NCBI GenBank assembly: GCA_039707465.1
Contig: CM077644.1
Coordinates: 95,399,375-95,463,374 of the forward strand
Source of the DNA: Rhabdophis nuchalis
Taxonomy: Eukaryota > Chordata > Lepidosauria > Squamata > Natricidae
DNA: 64,000 nucleotides
Direction: 5' to 3'
Positions within the stretch are counted from its first letter, which is position 1; every line of letters starts with the position of its first letter. Both the position numbers and the translations under genes were made by a program. Under the pieces are notes generated by a model that was not told where the DNA came from, did no database searches, and was given only the letters and a program-made list of their open reading frames with translations. Of the stretch, positions 1-11,097 are shown one piece after another.

Positions 1-548
1 CTAAATGTGTAACATTAACAGAAACAAAAATATTATTTTATCCATGAATTATATTGACGGCGTGAAGAACAGTAATGGTTCACAATGTAAAAGGACTGAA
101 TGGCCTTCTACCTCTGGAACTAAAAGGATTTTTTTTTCATCCAAATTGTTTAATTAAAACAATTGCCTCTTATTTCAACTGGTAGATTCTAGGATTCTAC
201 AAATAGGGAAGCTTTCTGAAGCTTTTATACCATTATTATAATGAGTAGAATTTGATCTGGATATCTTTGAGGGTGAAAAACAGGGAGACATAATCAACAT
301 GCTTGGCTTTTATTTTGCACATTGTAATCAGGCAGCTCTTATGTGAGTTAGCGGAAATTTTATTTTGTATTACTCTTCCAGTGAATTGCACAAATATTAC
401 TATATTAAAGAATCGGCTCAACCTCTAATATGAGTTCTCAGCCCCACAGGATCCAGGGCTCCAGGCAACCCTTTGTGCTTTTACAGAACTGAGAAAATTA
501 AGATTTTTCTTTTTATTAGTGTGTTGGTCCAAGATAGTTCTTTTTTTC

Positions 549-1224
549 CAGTTGAGAGAATGCAAATTTGTTATTCACAACTTCAGTTATGTTTTAGGGT
601 ATGGATTTATTTGTTTGTGTCTTCAACTCAGTTTTGATTCCTGGAAACTACCTGAATCACTCCCTGCAGTTTTCTTGGCAACATATTTGAAAGTGTTTTT
701 TTAATGTATGAATACAGTGTGTTGATTTAGTTTTATATTATTATTTTATCTGGTTGGATTGGTTTTTTTGTTTTTTTTTTACAGGTGTATGCCACTCTGA
801 GTCATAAATTATGAGTTGGATGGCCTTAAACATTGAAGGAAGGAAGGAAGGAAGGAAGGAAGGAAGGAAGGAAGGAAGGAAGGAAGGAAGGAGGGAGGGA
901 GGGAGGGAGGAAGGAAGGAAGGAAGGAAGGAAGGAAGGAAGGAAGGAAGGAAGGAAGGAAGGATTAAACAAATACTCTATTTTTAAAACATAATAGAAAC
1001 CCACCTTGGGCACAAGCTCTGTTGGATAATTTTAACTCCAATGTCAAAATAATCCTGGGTTTGCCTTCCGTGCTTCTCAGTAGACAGACTTAACAAATAT
1101 ATCTTTCTACCAGTGCTTGAAGACTTCAGTTTCTTCCTGAGTTCCTTCATCCTGTAACTGCATTCAAATGTATTAATATGAGAGTAGCCATGCCTATTCA
1201 GATTGCTCTTGGCTTAGTTCTCTA
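549..1224. repeat. Segmental duplication, copy 1
   Basis: About 670 bp that recurs in the same orientation at 3628-4239 with only scattered substitutions. Both copies contain the same non-repeat sequence and the same GGAA array position. The array is about 127 bp here against about 58 bp in copy 2, which accounts for most of the length difference. Confidence 0.9.
836..962. repeat. (GGAA)n microsatellite with GGGA core
   Basis: About 30 GGAA units are interrupted by a short GGGA block at 891-909. This gives spurious open frames on both strands (EGRK and FLPS repeats), which are not genes. Confidence 0.97.
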
Positions 1225-1559
1225 GCCCATCCACAAAGATAATGGTTTACATTCACAACAAGATTACTACCACAATATTCAAGAAAACATCAGGGACACA
1301 CTGCCTCAGCTTCAAGATAAAAGAAAAATAAGGCTCTAAGAAAAATAAGGTAACGATTCCACACAAGGTTCCTGGAAGGGAGGAAAAGGGAAATATCAAG
1401 GTCTTTAAAAGTTTTGTTCCAAAATGTAAACCAAGGCCTCAGACTGGTCCATTCCTATCCCCTTGCCCAAATACATGTATTGCATTTCCCTAAAGCCTTT
1501 GGAAGGGAAAATTGGATGTCATTAAACCAGAAAAATAGAATAACAGGACAGCCTTCTGC

Positions 1560-1797
1560 ACCAACTTGAAAGCCAAAATGGCCCTCCCTAGCTCCGTTTT
1601 CACTGGTAGAGGGTTGTTTGAGGTTGTGGCAGCCAGAAACAGAGCTCAGGAGCCTGTTTCTGCTGGTAGAGTGCTCAGGCCGCCACAAGTGACCTCCGGC
1701 ACAAGTGACATTGAGCTTGTCATGGCCACCACAGCCCCCTGAGATTAAACACAACCCTGATGTGGCCCTCAATGAAATTGAGTTTGACACCTCTGTG
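1560..1797 (-). mobile_element. hAT-like element fragment (end GAGTTTGACACCTCTG)
   Basis: The right end is the same terminal sequence as the complete element at 35222-35725, and the inner GTTTTCACTGG(T/C)AGAGGGTTG blocks also match. I see no matching left terminus, so it is treated as truncated. Confidence 0.6.
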
Positions 1798-2089
1798 CTA
1801 GATGTAACACCTTAGTAGATAGGACCTGCAACACATTTCTGCCCCATCTGGTGGGATGGGCAGATGTAACCAGGAAGAGTCCCTCAAGTAACCCAGCCCC
1901 ATGCCATGAGGTTGAACTGGATTTGGAACTAAACTGATAATATACTTGTGGAACAGACATATAAGGTGTGCAATTTTAGGAGCATAGCACTAAAATCGCT
2001 CATACCATTGCATAGTGCATCTGCTGAAGCTTTCAGATACTCTTCTGGGGTAGCTCCGTGTAGGCTGCATTGCAATAGTTCACCTAGGA

Positions 2090-2215
2090 CAGGGCTGTCA
2101 AACTGGCGGCCCATGGGCCGGATGCATCACACACTGGCCACACAGTTTAGCAAAGGGGGGAAGAAGTGATATGTCACGTGACGACGCTGTGATGACACAA
2201 GTTTTGACACCTCTG
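2090..2215. mobile_element. hAT-type MITE
   Basis: The ends are CAGGGCTGTCAAAC and GTTTTGACACCTCTG, imperfect inverted repeats. The flanks ACCTAGGA (2082-2089) and AGCTAGGA (2216-2223) form a 7/8 target duplication. Confidence 0.75.
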
Positions 2216-2263
2216 AGCTAGGAGAAGGTCATGAATTACCATGAGCAGAGCCTCCCAATCAAG

Positions 2264-2686
2264 TGTTGTGAGAAATGTTCATCTGGGTTCAGTTCCAAGT
2301 GGGGGAAAAGCCACTGGATTCATGGATGTTTCTTGGAAAGAAGGTTTTAATGGTGGATAGGATCACATGCCTTGAAGATGTTGGGTGAAGAAGAAAAAAG
2401 GACAGAGATGCTGAAAGTTGAGCCTTGCTGGGTACGGTAATCTTCACAGGTGCCATGTGGTGAGATGGGTAGAGGGCTAATCCTATCATGTTCTAAGGGC
2501 CATTTCTTAATCCCATCACCCTGGAGCTGAAGAGGGGTGGGGGAGGGAGCTGCAGGAAGCTGCTTTATCTTTAAAAACACGTTTCCCCTTTTCTCATCCA
2601 GAGAAATATGTATAATATTCTGCCTCTTTAATATTTCCTAGAATATTTCATTTTTCTAGGAGAGGGGTGGGTGCTAACTTCCTACA
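2264..2686 (+). mobile_element. Solo LTR, family shared with 12841-13679
   Basis: It starts TGTTGTGAGAAATG and ends AACTTCCTACA (TG...CA form). It is flanked by the 4-bp direct repeat CAAG (2260-2263, 2687-2690). A second copy at 12841 has the same ends. No internal retroviral or gypsy coding region is adjacent, so this is a solo LTR. The 4-bp duplication is compatible with endogenous retroviruses or some gypsy elements. Confidence 0.75.
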
Positions 2687-2740
2687 CAAGGAACAGGAAC
2701 AACTGGCACATATCAGAACTGTGCAAAAGTCCTCCTAGGC

Positions 2741-3170
2741 CAGTGATGGGGAACCTATGGCACACGTGCCACTGGTGGCACTCGGAGCCATTGGGCAGGG
2801 CACGCAAGGCATTGCCCTGTCAGCTGGCCAGCGGGCATGTGCGTGCTTGGCCAGCTGATTCAGCCATTTTTAAAGCCATTTTTTTCCTCCCCAGCTTTTA
2901 TATGAGCCTGGGGAGGGTGGAAACAGCCCTCCCCCCGCAGCCACTCGGAGGCTCTCCGGAGGCTTCAGGAGCTTCCCTGAAGCCTCTGGAGGACTAAAAA
3001 CAATGCTACAAGCAAACCGGATGCGTGTAAAAAATGGGGGGGGGGTGCCTGTCATGCATTCATGCGCACTAGGAGTACCCAGTGCATTATGGGTGCGGCA
3101 CACTGGTGCACGACTCCTTGCGCTCCCCCCCCCTTATGGCACGTGAGCCTAAAAAGGTTCGCCATCACTG
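2741..3170. mobile_element. hAT-like non-autonomous element
   Basis: The ends are CAGTGATGGGGAACC and GGTTCGCCATCACTG. The 8-bp target duplication TCCTAGGC is perfect (2733-2740, 3171-3178). Related copies lie at 6102-6528 and 55815. The inner sequence has no transposase. Confidence 0.85.
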
Positions 3171-3437
3171 TCCTAGGCCCTCCCTCATCAAACAGGAATC
3201 ACAAGTTTAGGAAGACCCTAGGTTGTGCATAAAAATGATCTCAAAAAGAGCACAGACCAGTGGTCTCCCATCTCTAAGGTGCAGCAAGATCTAAGCTGTG
3301 ATAAATTGGTCAGGCTTATTTCCTTCCTGCGTTCCGAATCCTAGATTTTTCACACAAAAGGTGCTGCAAGTGTTGGATGGATTGTGATAGGTGGTTTTCC
3401 ACTCTCCATTTTCTCTACTTGTAATCTCCTCTTAAAG

Positions 3438-3578
3438 CAGGGGTGTCCAAACTTGGGAACTTTAAGACTTGTGGACTTCAACTCCCAGAATTCCCCAGCC
3501 AGCATTCGCATTCGCTGCTGGGGAATTCTGGGAGTTGAAGTCCACAAGTCTTAAAGTTCCCATGTTTGGACACCCCTG
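3438..3578. mobile_element. Palindromic hAT MITE with paralogous empty site
   Basis: The near-perfect inverted repeat arms begin CAGGGGTGTCCAAACTTGG and meet at a central GCATTCGCATTCGC. The target duplication TCTTAAAG (3430-3437, 3579-3586) is perfect. The duplicated locus at 4371-4452 carries a single TCTTAAAG (4401-4408) with no insertion. Confidence 0.92.
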
Positions 3579-3586
3579 TCTTAAAG

Positions 3587-3630
3587 GGATGCGGTGGCTC
3601 AGTGGCTAAGACACTGAGCTTGTCGATCAG
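3587..3630 (+). mobile_element. Sauria SINE, 5' fragment
   Basis: This is the A-box-bearing head GGATGCGGTGGCTCAGTGG, broken off after GATCAG by the duplicated segment. It is identical to the head of the full copy at 4409 except for one base (GATGCGG/GACGCGG). Confidence 0.85.
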
Positions 3631-4239
3631 TTGAGAGAATGCAAATTTGTTATTCACAACTTCAGTTATGTTTTAGGGTATGGATTTATTTGTTTGTGTC
3701 TTCAAGTCAGTTTTGATTCCTGGAAACTACCTGAACCACTCCCTGCAGTTTTCTTGGCAACATATTTGAAAGTGTTTTTTTAATGTATGAATACAGTGTG
3801 TTGATTTAGTTTTATATTATTATTTTATCTGGTTGGATTGGTTTTTTATTTTTATTTTTACAGGTGTATGCCACTCTGAGTCATAAATTATGAGTTGGAT
3901 GGCCTTAAACATTGAAGGAAGGAAGGAAGGAAGGAAGGAAGGAAGGAAGGAAGGAAGGAAGGAAGGAAGGAAGGATTAAACAAATACTCCATATTTTTAA
4001 AACTTAATAGAAACCCACCTTGGGCACAAACTCTGTTGGATAATTTTAACTCCAATGTCAAAATAATCCTGGGTTTGCCTTCCGTGCTTCTCAGTAGACA
4101 GACTTAACAAATATATCTTTCTACCAGTGCTTGAAGACTTCAGTTTCTTCCTGAGTTCCTTCATCCTGTAACTTCATTCAAATGTATTAATATGAGAGTA
4201 GCCATGCCTGTTCAGATTGCTCTTGGCTTAGTTCTCTAG
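3628..4239. repeat. Segmental duplication, copy 2
   Basis: This matches 549-1224. Its left junction falls inside a Sauria SINE after GATCAG, and the source also reads CAG before TTGAGAG, so three bases of microhomology are present. Its right junction (GTTCTCTAG) runs into a truncated hAT-like end. It breaks a SINE whose intact version resumes at 4409. Confidence 0.9.
3917..3974. repeat. (GGAA)n microsatellite, shorter paralogous array
   Basis: Uninterrupted GGAA units at the position equivalent to the 836-962 array, but less than half as long and without the GGGA core. Confidence 0.95.
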
Positions 4240-4242
4240 ACC

Positions 4243-4370
4243 AGGGATCCCCAACCCCCGGTCCGCGGACCGGTGCCGGTCCGTGGCTTGGTAGGAGCCG
4301 GGCCGCAGGACCGGAGAGGAGGAGGAGGGAGGAGGGGGCAGCCCCCTGGGCAGAGCGCTCGGGAGAGCGT
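4243..4370. mobile_element. hAT-like element, truncated left end
   Basis: It begins CAGGGATCCCCAACCCCCGG and carries GGACCGGTGCCGGTCCG, like the full elements at 4789-5291 and 53257-54483. It lacks a right terminus and ends abruptly at CACTCTCC, the start of another duplicated segment. Confidence 0.8.
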
Positions 4371-4408
4371 CACTCTCCATTTTCTCTACTTGTAATCTCC
4401 TCTTAAAG

Positions 4409-4747
4409 GGACGCGGTGGCTCAGTGGCTAAGACACTGAGCTTGTCGATCAGAAGGTTGGCAGTTCAGCGATTTGAATCCCTAGTGCCGCTACTTGAGCT
4501 CCTGTTACTTGTCCCAGCTTCTGTCAACCTAGCAGTTCAAAAGCACATAAATATGTAAATAGAAAGAAAGGGACTACTTTGGTGGGAAGGTAACAGCACT
4601 CTGTGCGCCTTTGGCATTTAGTCAATCCAGCCACATGACCATGGAGACGTCTTCAGAAAGCGCTGGCTCTTTGGCTTAGAAACAGAAATGCGCACCACCT
4701 CTAAAGCCAGAAACGACTAGCATGTATGTGCACATGAACCTTTACCT
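4409..4747 (+). mobile_element. Sauria SINE, full length
   Basis: It has a tRNA-like head with A-box (GGTGGCTCAGTGG) and B-box-like (TTTGAATCCC) sequences, then the GGTGGGAAGGTAACAGC and CACATGACCATGGAGA body. Its tail ends GAACCTTTACCTT, the BovB-derived ACCTTT tail known for Sauria SINEs. AATCTCCTCTT occurs on both flanks (4395-4405 and 4749-4759), a plausible target duplication. Confidence 0.9.
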
Positions 4748-4788
4748 TAATCTCCTCTTCTACTGTCTGCACCTTCAGTCCTTTAAAT

Positions 4789-5291
4789 CAGGGGTCCCCA
4801 ACCCCCGGGCCGTGGACCGGTGCCAGTCCATGGCTTGATAGTAACCGGGCCGGAGTGAGCGGTGGAGAGAGTAGTGCAACTCTTAGGAAAGTGTAGCAAA
4901 CGCTCCGCTATCCTGGCAGCTTGCCGGGGCACTCCCCGGGGGCAGGACAGGGGCAACGGCCTGCATTGGGGGTGGTCAGGGCACCACCTGGCCCTGCGCG
5001 GGGAGAAGGGGCTGCCAGGCCCTCCTGCCCAGGACGCAGCCCGTCCTTCCCTGCCCCAGCCGAGGATCCTTCACCCGAGACCCCTGGCAGTTTTCCTGCC
5101 TGGTTGCACGCAAGGTGCTCTCCCCGGGTCGCATTCCCATGAGACACAGGTTCCCGCCTGGGGTTCTACATGACTGCCGAATGCGTGTGCGGCCCATGTG
5201 ACTCAACTCACCCGCTGGAGGCTCCCACCAGTCCACGGAATTTTTTTTACATGAAACCGGTCCCTGGTGCCAAAAAGGTTGGGGACCCCTG
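4789..5291. mobile_element. hAT-like non-autonomous element, complete
   Basis: The ends are CAGGGGTCCCCAACC and GGTTGGGGACCCCTG, with the target duplication CTTTAAAT (4781-4788, 5292-5299) perfect. The GC-rich interior gives several overlapping open frames but none resembles a transposase. Confidence 0.9.
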
Positions 5292-5299
5292 CTTTAAAT

Positions 5300-6093
5300 G
5301 CCAGTTCCAGTTTTAAAGGGTTTCCTCCATTTTTTAAAAGATGTGTCTCCAGTTCTATATTTTTTCATCATTCTACAGTTCCATTCTTTTTTTTACTGCA
5401 ACTATATTTCCTTTTTTTTTTAGTTCAAGAGACGCAGTAAATCCGATTGAATGGCAGTCTCAGAGTTGGACATATTGGCCCTCGAGATGTCTTCTGCTAA
5501 CTGGGCATGCAAAGATATTTTCCCCATTCCTAACCGCACAAAAGGATAACTATCTCAACACTAAACTAGTTACCTTGCCAACCTGAAACTTACAAAAAAA
5601 AAAATAACTATTATATGTGCAAATCTGTTAAAAACAATTTAAGAGAAAGAAAGAGAACATGGGGAAAGGCTGCCAAAAATCTCTTAGGTCCTCTATCCCA
5701 GGCACAAAACAACAGGTGCTTTGAAAACATTTGAAGGAAAGATATTTTTTTAAACTCCAGAATGTCTTATGTTGTTCACATAACTTACCTCTGCCACCAT
5801 GTAGTAGACCAGCTGAGCCCAGAAAAGAGAAGATGTTTAAAACATCCTCTCCCCAAAGGCCTCTAGGCTACAAACCAGGCTGCCATCTCTGCTTTGGGAT
5901 AGTTAATTGCTAGTCTCTGCTATCACATTTTTTCCCTGAAGCATTTCACTTGGGATCCTTTGCGTAAGCCCAGTGTGGGAAACAAGGCTTTTGCAGCCTA
6001 AGTTATTTTTTATGGCTAAACCCCCCCCATCAAAAAATGGGGTTTCCCCCCCTAAAATGCAATCATCTATCTATATAATAAACAGGCATGTTG
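5300..6093. other. No supported feature
   Basis: AT-rich unique-looking sequence. Short open frames here show no conserved motif. I see no exon or repeat terminus. Confidence 0.5.
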
Positions 6094-6101
6094 TTCTAGA
6101 G

Positions 6102-6528
6102 CAGTGATGATGAACCTTTTCAGTTCTGAGTGCCCAAGCCTGTGTGCACATGAGTGTGCGTGCATATGTGCATGTGTGTGTGTGCATATGCATGCACCGG
6201 AGCACCTGAAACCTGAAGACCAGCTGGCTGGCGCATGCATGCCTTTTTTGGGGCAATTTTTCAGTCTGTTTTCAGGCTGGTTTTCAGGCTGAAAACAACC
6301 TGAAAACACCACAAAAATCACCTGAAATGGCCTGAAAAAGGCCCAGAAACGGCCCCAAAAACAGCCTGGGTTTTGGCTCTTTTCAGGCCATTTTCCGGTG
6401 CTCCGGCACCTACAAACACCAGCTGGCCACCCCAGAAACCAGAAGAGCAGCTGGCGACGGTGTGCATGCCCACAGAGAGGGCTTTGCGTGCCATCTCTGG
6501 TACGTGCGCCATAGGTTCGCCATCACAG
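6102..6528. mobile_element. hAT-like non-autonomous element
   Basis: The ends are CAGTGATGATGAACC and GGTTCGCCATCACAG, and TTCTAGAG is duplicated perfectly (6094-6101, 6529-6536). The interior has CA/TG-rich tracts and repeated CCTGAAA/CAGGC units. Confidence 0.87.
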
Positions 6529-6919
6529 TTCTAGAGGTTCCGTCCCTTCTCTCTCCCCCCCCCCTCCCCCCAGTATCACAGGAGTTCAATGAAATCTATT
6601 TAAAAGAAACGATCAAAGCTTTTTATCTTTTGGTTGCTAATATGTAAGCATTCAGTCTTGAAGGAGATATATACAGAGCGGGCTTCATGACAGCGCTACT
6701 TCTGAATTACAACAGAAAAAGAAGAAAATAAGATGCAGTGCTGCAATCATACCACAAGATGGTATCCCATTAAAAAGGAAAGAAAAAAGGAACTAGCTGT
6801 AAAAACTTTGCAGTAGGATTTCAGGTTCAAGATAAAAATCAAGATTTTAAAGAGAAATGATTTACTTCTGCAGAATCTGAAATGTGCATCAAGAGCTAGA
6901 ATACACACGCACTATAGAG

Positions 6920-7054
6920 CAGTGTTTCTCAACCTTGGTGACTTTAAGTCCTGTGGACTTCAACTCCAGAATCCCCCAGCCAGCAAAGCTGGCTGGGGAA
7001 TTCTGGGAATTGAAGTCCACAGGACTTAAAAGTCACCAAGGTTGAGAAACACTG
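6920..7054. mobile_element. Palindromic hAT MITE
   Basis: The arms begin CAGTGTTTCTCAACCTTGG and are complementary over about 60 bases, with AAGCT at the centre. The target duplication CTATAGAG is perfect (6912-6919, 7055-7062). Confidence 0.93.
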
Positions 7055-7062
7055 CTATAGAG

Positions 7063-9399
7063 GAATGTGGAGCTCACCTTGATGAAAAATGGAGGAACCG
7101 TTAAAAGAAGAGAAACGACACTGGCCTGGGAAAGGGGTACGTGTGGGAAACAGACTTAAAATAACCCCATCCTGATTCGGTTTGATACAAGAAGGAACAA
7201 AAGGCCATTCTGACAGGCTTTCCAGACTTGTTGTGATAGCAATCCTAACAAGACTGAGCAGCTGAGGGTATTTGGACCAAATCTGGAGATATTTCAAGGT
7301 TGATTTGGAGATGCAGCAGGTCCCCATTCAAGAATGGGGCACAATTTGGAAGTCTTCCAGGACACACAGCTTCTACTCCATGAGCATGTGGCAGCTGTAG
7401 TCAGGATGGCTTGTGCTGTGCTTTATCTGGTACTCTAGTTGTTCCTCCTAAATTAGGGGGGGGGGGTCTTCATTCAGTTACTCACGCCTTGGCTACCTCG
7501 CTGCTAAATCTACACTCTACAAGGGACTGCCTTTGTAGACCACCTGGAAGCTTCAGCTGATGCAGAATTCTGCAGATTAGATATCTGCATAAGGAATACA
7601 CATGGCTCCTGAAAAAATACAATCCACGCTTTCATGAAAGGTGTTGTCCCCAATTCAGGTCTGAGTCTGGTGCTGAGGAACCTCAGACAATAGAATTTAA
7701 AAAGCTTTACACATCTTCACTAAAGCAGAATGTGGGATAAGGCAGGATATGTAAGAAATATTATCCAGTAAACATTTTTAGTAATGGTCTAACAATTATT
7801 CCATTGGTCTCTAGCTGTCCTATTCCTAATCCTTGGCTAATGAATGCTATCTAATACACATTCTATTTGCTCCAGGCCATCATCTAGTTGAGGTCTGCAA
7901 GATGCCTAACTCTTTGTTACTTTTATCAGCTTTCTAACCACCCAGGATTGTTACACATTTTATACATGCACATTCCCTGTGAATAAGCATTCTTTGTTCT
8001 TGCCAGACAGATTTCACAATTACAGGGTTCCCGGTCTCCTTTCAAGTGTATGCCATAACCTTGCTTTGTTTTAGCAGACAGCCCATCAAAGGTATTGATA
8101 AAATATAAAAGATATCTACACAAAACCTCTCTCTCAACTTCTAGAAAAAAGGACAAATTCGGAGCGTCTCCTGAAGAACAATCAATTTTTCAGAACTTGA
8201 AAACCCTTCTCCCTTCCTAGCCAATGCTCAGGTGTGCAAACCCCTCTTGTTTTGCAAATGGGTAACTTGTCTTTGGGAGTTATTTCCTTCCAAAGGTTGA
8301 AAAGAGTGAAAAGCCTGCCTTGTGCATTAATTTCAGACTTTCTCTCCCAGCTGAAAGGAGCTAGGACCACTTTATGCAGCACAGTTGCGTAATAAAAGTT
8401 ATAAAAGCATCTCCAAACACTCTTATTATATTCTAATTTCCCCCCCTAAGCTATTTTGCTCATCATTTAGTACCTCAATAGACACATCTAGGTTTATACC
8501 AGCATGATGCTTCTTCTCCATTAAAAATGGTAGTATATACAGCTGGAATTCCATATTAATTTTACATGTTTATGTTCTCCATTTTCCACATTATTTAGTC
8601 ATTTAATGTAATTTCAACATTGCAAATATAAACAACGCAATGGAAAAATCTAAAATACCTTGTTTTAAAAAAACGTGTCCTTCTGATTATATAGTAGCAA
8701 GAGTACATTACAATGAAAAATTACCCACAACTTTATAAAACAACTGAAAAAGCTCACTATCTTGTGACATCAGAATAGCTGAAATTATTATGCATTATGT
8801 GAGTTTAAGAAAATGTTAAATGAAGCAAACAATGGAAAAATCAGCATGTCTTGCATAGTTAAAGGAGTATAATCCCTACCAGAAATAAAACTGCTATAAA
8901 ATATATTTACATCATATAGAAAGATGATGTTTGTTAAGCCTGGCTGGAGAAATGAAAACTTCAAATTTCAATTTAAAACTTCAAATTTCAATTTATAAAA
9001 AGCAAAGTAGGTAGATAATGAAAACACCATTGGAATAATCTCTCAAGACATGCTAAACTGAAATAACTTAATACACTGAAGTAGTTGAGTAGTATTTCAA
9101 TAGTCATGTTTAGAAGGTGTTATAGAAAAATTCATCTAAGAAATACCATCAACTGGAAAGGACCTAATTAATTTTATTTTCCAAAGCTAGTACATTACAG
9201 TGACTAACTGCATTCTTGAAGGAAGACAACTCCAGAAGAATAGGATTATATTGCCTAGGTCACATATAAAATGTTGATTGTGGACAGTTTGAGCATGTCT
9301 GTTTGGGAATAGAAAACTCCATTAGAAAAAAACTTGCTTTACAACTGCTAAAGAAAGAAGATAACTACAAAAGCAGACATGGGTATCCTTTACATTATA
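7063..9399. other. Mostly unique AT-rich sequence
   Basis: No exon, SINE or terminal inverted repeat recognised. The only structure is a 20-bp direct duplication (AAACTTCAAATTTCAATTT) at about 8955-8995. This is presumed intergenic sequence upstream of ALG14. Confidence 0.5.
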
Positions 9400-10008
9400 C
9401 AGGTAGTCCTCAACTTAAAACCTATTTGGTTAGTGACCATTCAAAGTTATAATGGACTCCTCCAAAGGTAAATTGCAACTCAATTTCAAAGTTATGATGG
9501 CCATACATACCTTGTAGCCCCACGATTGTATTTTGGATGCTTGGCACCTGGCTCACCTTTACAGCATCCTGCAATGACATGACTGTGAGTTTTGATGTTT
9601 CTTTGAACTTACTGGCATTTATTTCTAGCTTCTAGCAAAAAGGGCCCATTGGCAGAGGTGGTATTCAGTCAGTTCTCTCCAGTTCGGGAGAAGCAGTAGC
9701 AGTGGCTGCGGGAGGCTCCACCCACCTGCCCCAATGTAATGTGTGATCACTGCACATTCGCAGAAGGCGGTCCACATGCACAGACGAGGTGTGTCGAGCG
9801 ACATGCACTCGCATTTGCTAACGGGTAGGGAACATAAGTGAATCCCACAACTGCCCATTGGATAAAATTGATTTGATAATAATTGCGATGTTCATGGAAT
9901 GACAGCTGTGAAAAGCTAGGCGTGATCATGTGGTGACCCACAGAACAACTGCAGTGATTTATCACCATAATTCTGGGTTCAGTTACAGTCATAAGTCAAG
10001 GATTATCT
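9400..10008. mobile_element. Tigger/pogo-like non-autonomous element with nested hAT
   Basis: The ends are CAGGTAGTCCTCAACTTA and a diverged TAAGTCAAGGATTATCT, with TA before the left end. The inside repeats AAGTTAT, CACATGACC-like and GTCATAAGTC blocks shared by about nine copies in this window. The superfamily is inferred from the ends and TA target only. A hAT-like element interrupts it at 9653-9853. Confidence 0.65.
9653..9853. mobile_element. hAT-like element nested in 9400-10008
   Basis: The ends are CAGAGGTGGTATTCAGT and GTGAATCCCACAACTG. The 8-bp duplication CCCATTGG (9645-9652, 9854-9861) is perfect but lacks a central TA. Confidence 0.85.
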
Positions 10009-10457
10009 ACAAAAAGCATTATAGTTCAATTCCTAGAAAGGCAACTTACTGTAGTAGATAAGCTAAGCAGAGATAAGATAAAGAACTTATACCAGGGCTT
10101 TATGTGTTACTCCCAAAAATAATCCCTGTGTGGAAAGAGGCAGGAAAAATATTATTCCTTTTGCTAAGACAGGCTTTCTTTCTGAATGTAAATAAAGATA
10201 TGAAACACTTTATTGTGATTATGGAAAAGTAGTGGAAAAAGAATTACAGGTAATTTCATCCTCCTCAGTCATAATACTTTCCATTATTAAAGAAAAAAGT
10301 GACAAGTTACACTTTTAAAAAACAAACAAAATACATCATGTGTGTCTCTAGAATACAGGTCCCCAAATTCTGCAGCTCATCAACCCCATCAAGAAGCTTC
10401 AGATTGTTCATTGACTCCCAGACATTCATTATAGGAAAATATTTAGTAAGTACTACA

Positions 10458-10915
10458 TTAATTCATAGAACTATTATTATTATTAATCATTGCACAGTCA
10501 GCCAGATGTTCAGACTGGGTTTGGCATTTTTGTCTACTTATCGAGTCCTTATCAAGGACCTGGGATAGGCAAATTTGGATGTTTGTCGGTGTTACAGATA
10601 CCATCGCAGGATGAAAGCAGTTCCAAGTAAAGCTGTCTTCTGCAATTGACTGATGGCAAATTTGTCAATGCCAATGGTGTTCAAGTGGTGCCCCAGTTGT
10701 TTTGGGACTGCACCCAAGGCACCTATTACTATTGAAACTATCCTTGCTTGCCTTTGCCATAGTCATTCTATTTCTATTTGTAGGTCTTTGTATTTTGTTA
10801 TCTTCTCCAGTTCTTTTATCTTCCATTCTGCTGTCTCTAGGCACTGCCACATCCACTCTTCAGACTTTTTTGTCTTTCTTATTGTTAATGTAGTGTTATG
10901 TAGCAGGTCTGGATG
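10458..10915 (-). mobile_element. R4-like LINE 3' end, copy 1
   Basis: On the minus strand it can be read as the C-terminus of a non-LTR retrotransposon protein (DVAVP, RMEDK, then GALGAVPKQL and QLQKTALLGTA with frame breaks). It is homologous to the copy at 11100-11640. The 3' end is followed by an (AAT)n-type tail at 10466-10480. It is degenerate and not translated. Confidence 0.6.
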
Positions 10916-10921
10916 ATGCTG

Positions 10922-10950
10922 ATGATATTGTTGTTGTTGTTGTTGTTGTT
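10922..10950. repeat. (TTG)n microsatellite
   Basis: Eight TTG units between two LINE 3' ends, probably a former tail. Confidence 0.9.
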
Positions 10951-11095
10951 ATGTGGTTAATCTTTGGTGAGATTCACAGCCTTTGGGGCTGGTTGGTAGC
11001 TCAACAGCTCAAGTCCTAACCAAGGGCCTAGGAACTGTTAAGGTAACATTGGAGGATATAAGCTGTTCCAAGTAGGGTGGTTTTTTTGAGAATCA
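10950..11095 (-). mobile_element. R4-like LINE 3' end, copy 2 (short)
   Basis: It is about 85-90 percent identical by eye to 11113-11255: both read TGTGGTTAATCTTTGGTGAG then GCTCAACAGCTC. It is only the terminal 3' UTR and is bounded by (TTG)n and (ATT)n tails. Confidence 0.65.
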
Positions 11096-11097
11096 GA

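Noticed and set aside
811..1013. Open frames with EGRK or FLPS repeats
   Set aside because: Both strands of a GGAA microsatellite; no start context or homology.
4862..5236. Four overlapping open frames of 73-103 codons
   Set aside because: They lie wholly inside the GC-rich hAT-like element at 4789-5291 and show no transposase or host motif.
10299..10568. 89-codon plus-strand frame
   Set aside because: Covers the reverse strand of an R4-like LINE end and flanking DNA; no support.
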